A stretch of 35,531 bases of DNA from Phycisphaerales bacterium (GTDB lineage Bacteria > Planctomycetota > Phycisphaerae > Phycisphaerales > SM1A02): assembly GCA_028278245.1 (NCBI GenBank), contig JANQEQ010000008.1:1-35531 (forward strand), read 5' to 3'. The notes under the pieces were generated by a model. It saw nothing but the letters and a program-made list of their open reading frames with translations, was not told where the DNA came from and did not search any database. Of the stretch, positions 33,847 through 35,531 are shown piece by piece. Each line of letters starts with the position of its first letter. Positions within the stretch are counted from its first letter, which is position 1. The translations under genes were made by a program, and so were the position numbers.

Positions 33847-34494
33847 ATGTCTGCCCGACAATCAACTCTCCTCCCGCTCTTTACCACCTTCAACACTGAT
33901 CCCGTCACTCTTGCGCGCCGGTTACTCGGACAACGGCTGGTGCGGATTCATCAGGGGGTTCGCCTGGCGGGGACGATTGTCGAAACTGAAGCGTATCTTG
34001 GTGAACCGGACCGGGCAGCACACACATTCAACGGCCGACGAACGAAGCGCAACGCCTCCATGTATCTTCCAGCAGGGCACGCATACGTCTACTTCACCTA
34101 CGGCATGCACCATTGCATGAACGTCGTGTGCGGCAAGAAAGATGAAGGCGTCGCGGTCCTTCTGCGGGCGCTAGAACCGACCGAGGGACTCAAGGTGATG
34201 TATCAACACCGCTTTGCGGCGAAGCGGGATATTGATCTCTGCTCAGGGCCGGCCAAGCTCACCCAGGCACTGGCGATTGATCTCACATGCGACGGTATCA
34301 ATATGTTGACGAGCAATGATCTATTCATCGAGAAGCAGCGATCACGCTGCCTGCCCGGTCGGCTTATCGGCCGCTCAGCCCGAATCGGCGTGGGGTACGC
34401 TCATTCCTGGGCAAAAAAACCACTGCGTTACTTCATTCTGGGTAATCCCTACGTGTCCCGGGCTGCACCGGCAGTAAAAGCAACCGCACGATAA
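33847..34494 (+). CDS. 3-methyladenine DNA glycosylase, AAG/MPG type
   Basis: A 215-residue base-excision repair enzyme that removes alkylated and deaminated purines. The AAG signature is clear: GTIVETEAYLGEPDRAAHTF (with the catalytic Glu), the Asn/Tyr strand ASMYLPAGHAYVYFTYGMH, CMNVV, then GPAKLTQALAI and the C-terminal ARIGVGYA with PLRYF. The length is usual for bacterial members. The start ATG 33847 is preferred over a TTG at 33835; no strong ribosome binding site is visible. The upstream 125-base gap is shared with the divergent exported-protein gene. Confidence 0.92.
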   Translation: MSARQSTLLPLFTTFNTDPVTLARRLLGQRLVRIHQGVRLAGTIVETEAYLGEPDRAAHTFNGRRTKRNASMYLPAGHAYVYFTYGMHHCMNVVCGKKDEGVAVLLRALEPTEGLKVMYQHRFAAKRDIDLCSGPAKLTQALAIDLTCDGINMLTSNDLFIEKQRSRCLPGRLIGRSARIGVGYAHSWAKKPLRYFILGNPYVSRAAPAVKATAR

Positions 34495-34588
34495 ACAACC
34501 AACACTCATACAAATCAAACTGCATTTTTATCGTCTAAGCGGGTGGAAGCCGATATGATCAGGCAAATCCCCAAGCGGATGAACGAAC

Positions 34589-34996
34589 ATGCCGGATGAG
34601 ACAAAACACGTGAATTGGCAACGGATGCTGGATACGGCAGGGCCGTACCCTATTGAGGCGTTTACTTTTGTACGCGATGGGTTGAGCTTCACTGCCGAAC
34701 GCATTCACGAGCAGCCCGAAGCACTATCTGAAGATGAGCGACATATCTCCGGCCAACAGCTCTGCCTGGGACTGCGCGACTATGCCATCGAGAAATACGG
34801 CCTGCTGGCTCCGATCGTCCTCGAACACTGGAATGTTCACCGTACGGATGATTTTGGCCGCATTGTGTTCGCGATGATCAACGAGGGATTGATGAGTAAA
34901 GCTTCGCAGGATCGTTTCGAGGATTTCCAGGGAGTTTTTGACTTTCAGGAGGCGTTTGCTCGCGATCGACTGCTGTCGTATGTCGCTCAGCAATGA
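34589..34996 (+). CDS. Minf_1886-like conserved protein restricted to Planctomycetes/Verrucomicrobia
   Basis: A 135-residue protein with the pattern EAFTFVRDGLSFTAERIH, HISGQQLCLGLRDYAI, FGRIVFAMINEGLMSK and DFQGVFDFQEAF. I recall this from a small lineage-restricted family of unknown function. It is soluble, with no signal or membrane helix. ATG 34589 has only a weak GGATGA upstream; a possible -10 (TATGAT, 34554-34559) lies 30 bases before it. The AI-2E-type permease gene begins 52 bases downstream. Confidence 0.75.
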   Translation: MPDETKHVNWQRMLDTAGPYPIEAFTFVRDGLSFTAERIHEQPEALSEDERHISGQQLCLGLRDYAIEKYGLLAPIVLEHWNVHRTDDFGRIVFAMINEGLMSKASQDRFEDFQGVFDFQEAFARDRLLSYVAQQ

Positions 34997-35048
34997 TGGC
35001 GGACGGTCGAACTTGTCAGATAACCAAAGCAGCGATTAGACTGAGGAC

Positions 35049-35531
35049 ATGACAGACTCAGAGGGGCGGCCGGACCAACCTGAGCACGGAGATACCCAGC
35101 AACCCTGGTCCCGAGTGCATGTGTGGCATATTCAGGCAGTGCGTGACCTGTTGGTGTTGGTGGCGGTCATTGGTGTGTTCTGGGCGGGGTATGCCATTCG
35201 AGCCGTTACTGTACCGTTGCTTGTGGCGTTGATGCTGGCATATCTTTTCGAGCCGGTCATCTGCTGGATGGTGCAGCATAAGAGCCTGAAATTCTCGCGG
35301 CCAAAGGCTGTGGGAACATTGCTGGCGACAGTGGGTGTGGTCGTGATCATAGTGCTTGCACTGGCATTACCTTTGATCGTCGGGCAGACCACACAACTCA
35401 TCAGCAGTATTCGTGATGGGACAATGCAAACGCGCATCAGCCGATTGGATCGCTACGTTCCCGAAAACATGCGGGACCAGTTCCAAAGTTTCGTTGATTG
35501 GCTGCCCGGCACCCCCCCCCCCACACAAATC
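35049..35531 (+). CDS. AI-2E family transporter, N-terminal part (cut by window end)
   Basis: An open frame from ATG 35049 to the window end. After a hydrophilic N-terminus (TDSEGRPDQPEHG) come hydrophobic helices VLVAVIGVFWAGYAI and VPLLVALMLAYLFEPVICWM. The second, ending in Leu-x-x-Pro, is typical of the AI-2E/YhhQ-like permease family (PerM, TqsA). A third helix pair (LLATVGVVVIIVLALALPLI) follows, then the periplasmic segment. The last bases contain ten consecutive C (35513-35522) that may be a sequencing error, so the frame beyond 35512 is unsafe. The real substrate of this family is often unknown. Confidence 0.75.
   Translation, partial: MTDSEGRPDQPEHGDTQQPWSRVHVWHIQAVRDLLVLVAVIGVFWAGYAIRAVTVPLLVALMLAYLFEPVICWMVQHKSLKFSRPKAVGTLLATVGVVVIIVLALALPLIVGQTTQLISSIRDGTMQTRISRLDRYVPENMRDQFQSFVDWLPGTPPPTQI

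Overview
The window looks like a chromosomal segment of a planctomycete, most likely class Phycisphaerae, at roughly 50% GC. Three things support this. Three secreted proteins end in paired dockerin-like calcium repeats. Two membrane proteins carry the CPxCxYDLR...CPECGW zinc ribbon common in planctomycetes. A small protein at 34589-34996 resembles the Verrucomicrobia/Planctomycetes-restricted Minf_1886 family. There are no rRNA or tRNA genes, insertion sequences or CRISPR arrays that I can see. The content is mostly housekeeping genes mixed with lineage-specific secreted and membrane proteins.

Layout, left half. The window opens with the 3' end of an EF-G gene (1-189), then a short-form alpha-glucan phosphorylase (468-2156). 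A two-gene unit of exported dockerin-bearing proteins follows (2299-3312 and 3336-3941); the second is interrupted by an in-frame TGA. Next come a sulfotransferase and, convergent to it, a polysaccharide flippase (4572-7134). NADP-type glutamate dehydrogenase (7789-9183, minus) has a clear terminator. It is divergent from a 990-residue protein with two receiver-like domains fused to only the ATP-grasp part of PEP synthase (9640-12612). That gene is followed after 13 bases by an E. coli-type chorismate mutase/prephenate dehydrogenase (12626-13804).

Middle. Three Rrf2-family regulators lie within 3.5 kb (13954-14442, 16528-16992, 17042-17446 minus) around an adenine deaminase (14557-16311), next to a MalK/UgpC-type ABC ATPase without permeases (17638-18768). 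An ECF sigma factor (21517-22047) overlaps a VWA/YfbK-like membrane protein with an anti-sigma-like N-terminus (18824-21520), probably a signalling pair. A small zinc-ribbon membrane protein, a transglutaminase-fold protein lacking the catalytic Cys and His, and an MlaE-type permease follow.

Right half. A large exported lamin-tail/thrombospondin-3/dockerin protein (24735-27389), an OmpA-type lipoprotein, a deaminase-type amidohydrolase, a second sulfotransferase-like protein, a tandem pair of polytopic zinc-ribbon paralogues, an exported single-pass protein, an AAG-type DNA glycosylase, the Minf_1886-like protein and the start of an AI-2E-type permease complete the window.

The best candidates for undescribed biology are the receiver/ATP-grasp protein, the Rrf2 cluster with its candidate operators, the sigma/VWA pair and the catalytically empty transglutaminase. 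All functional statements rest on motif recognition by eye; no database search was run.
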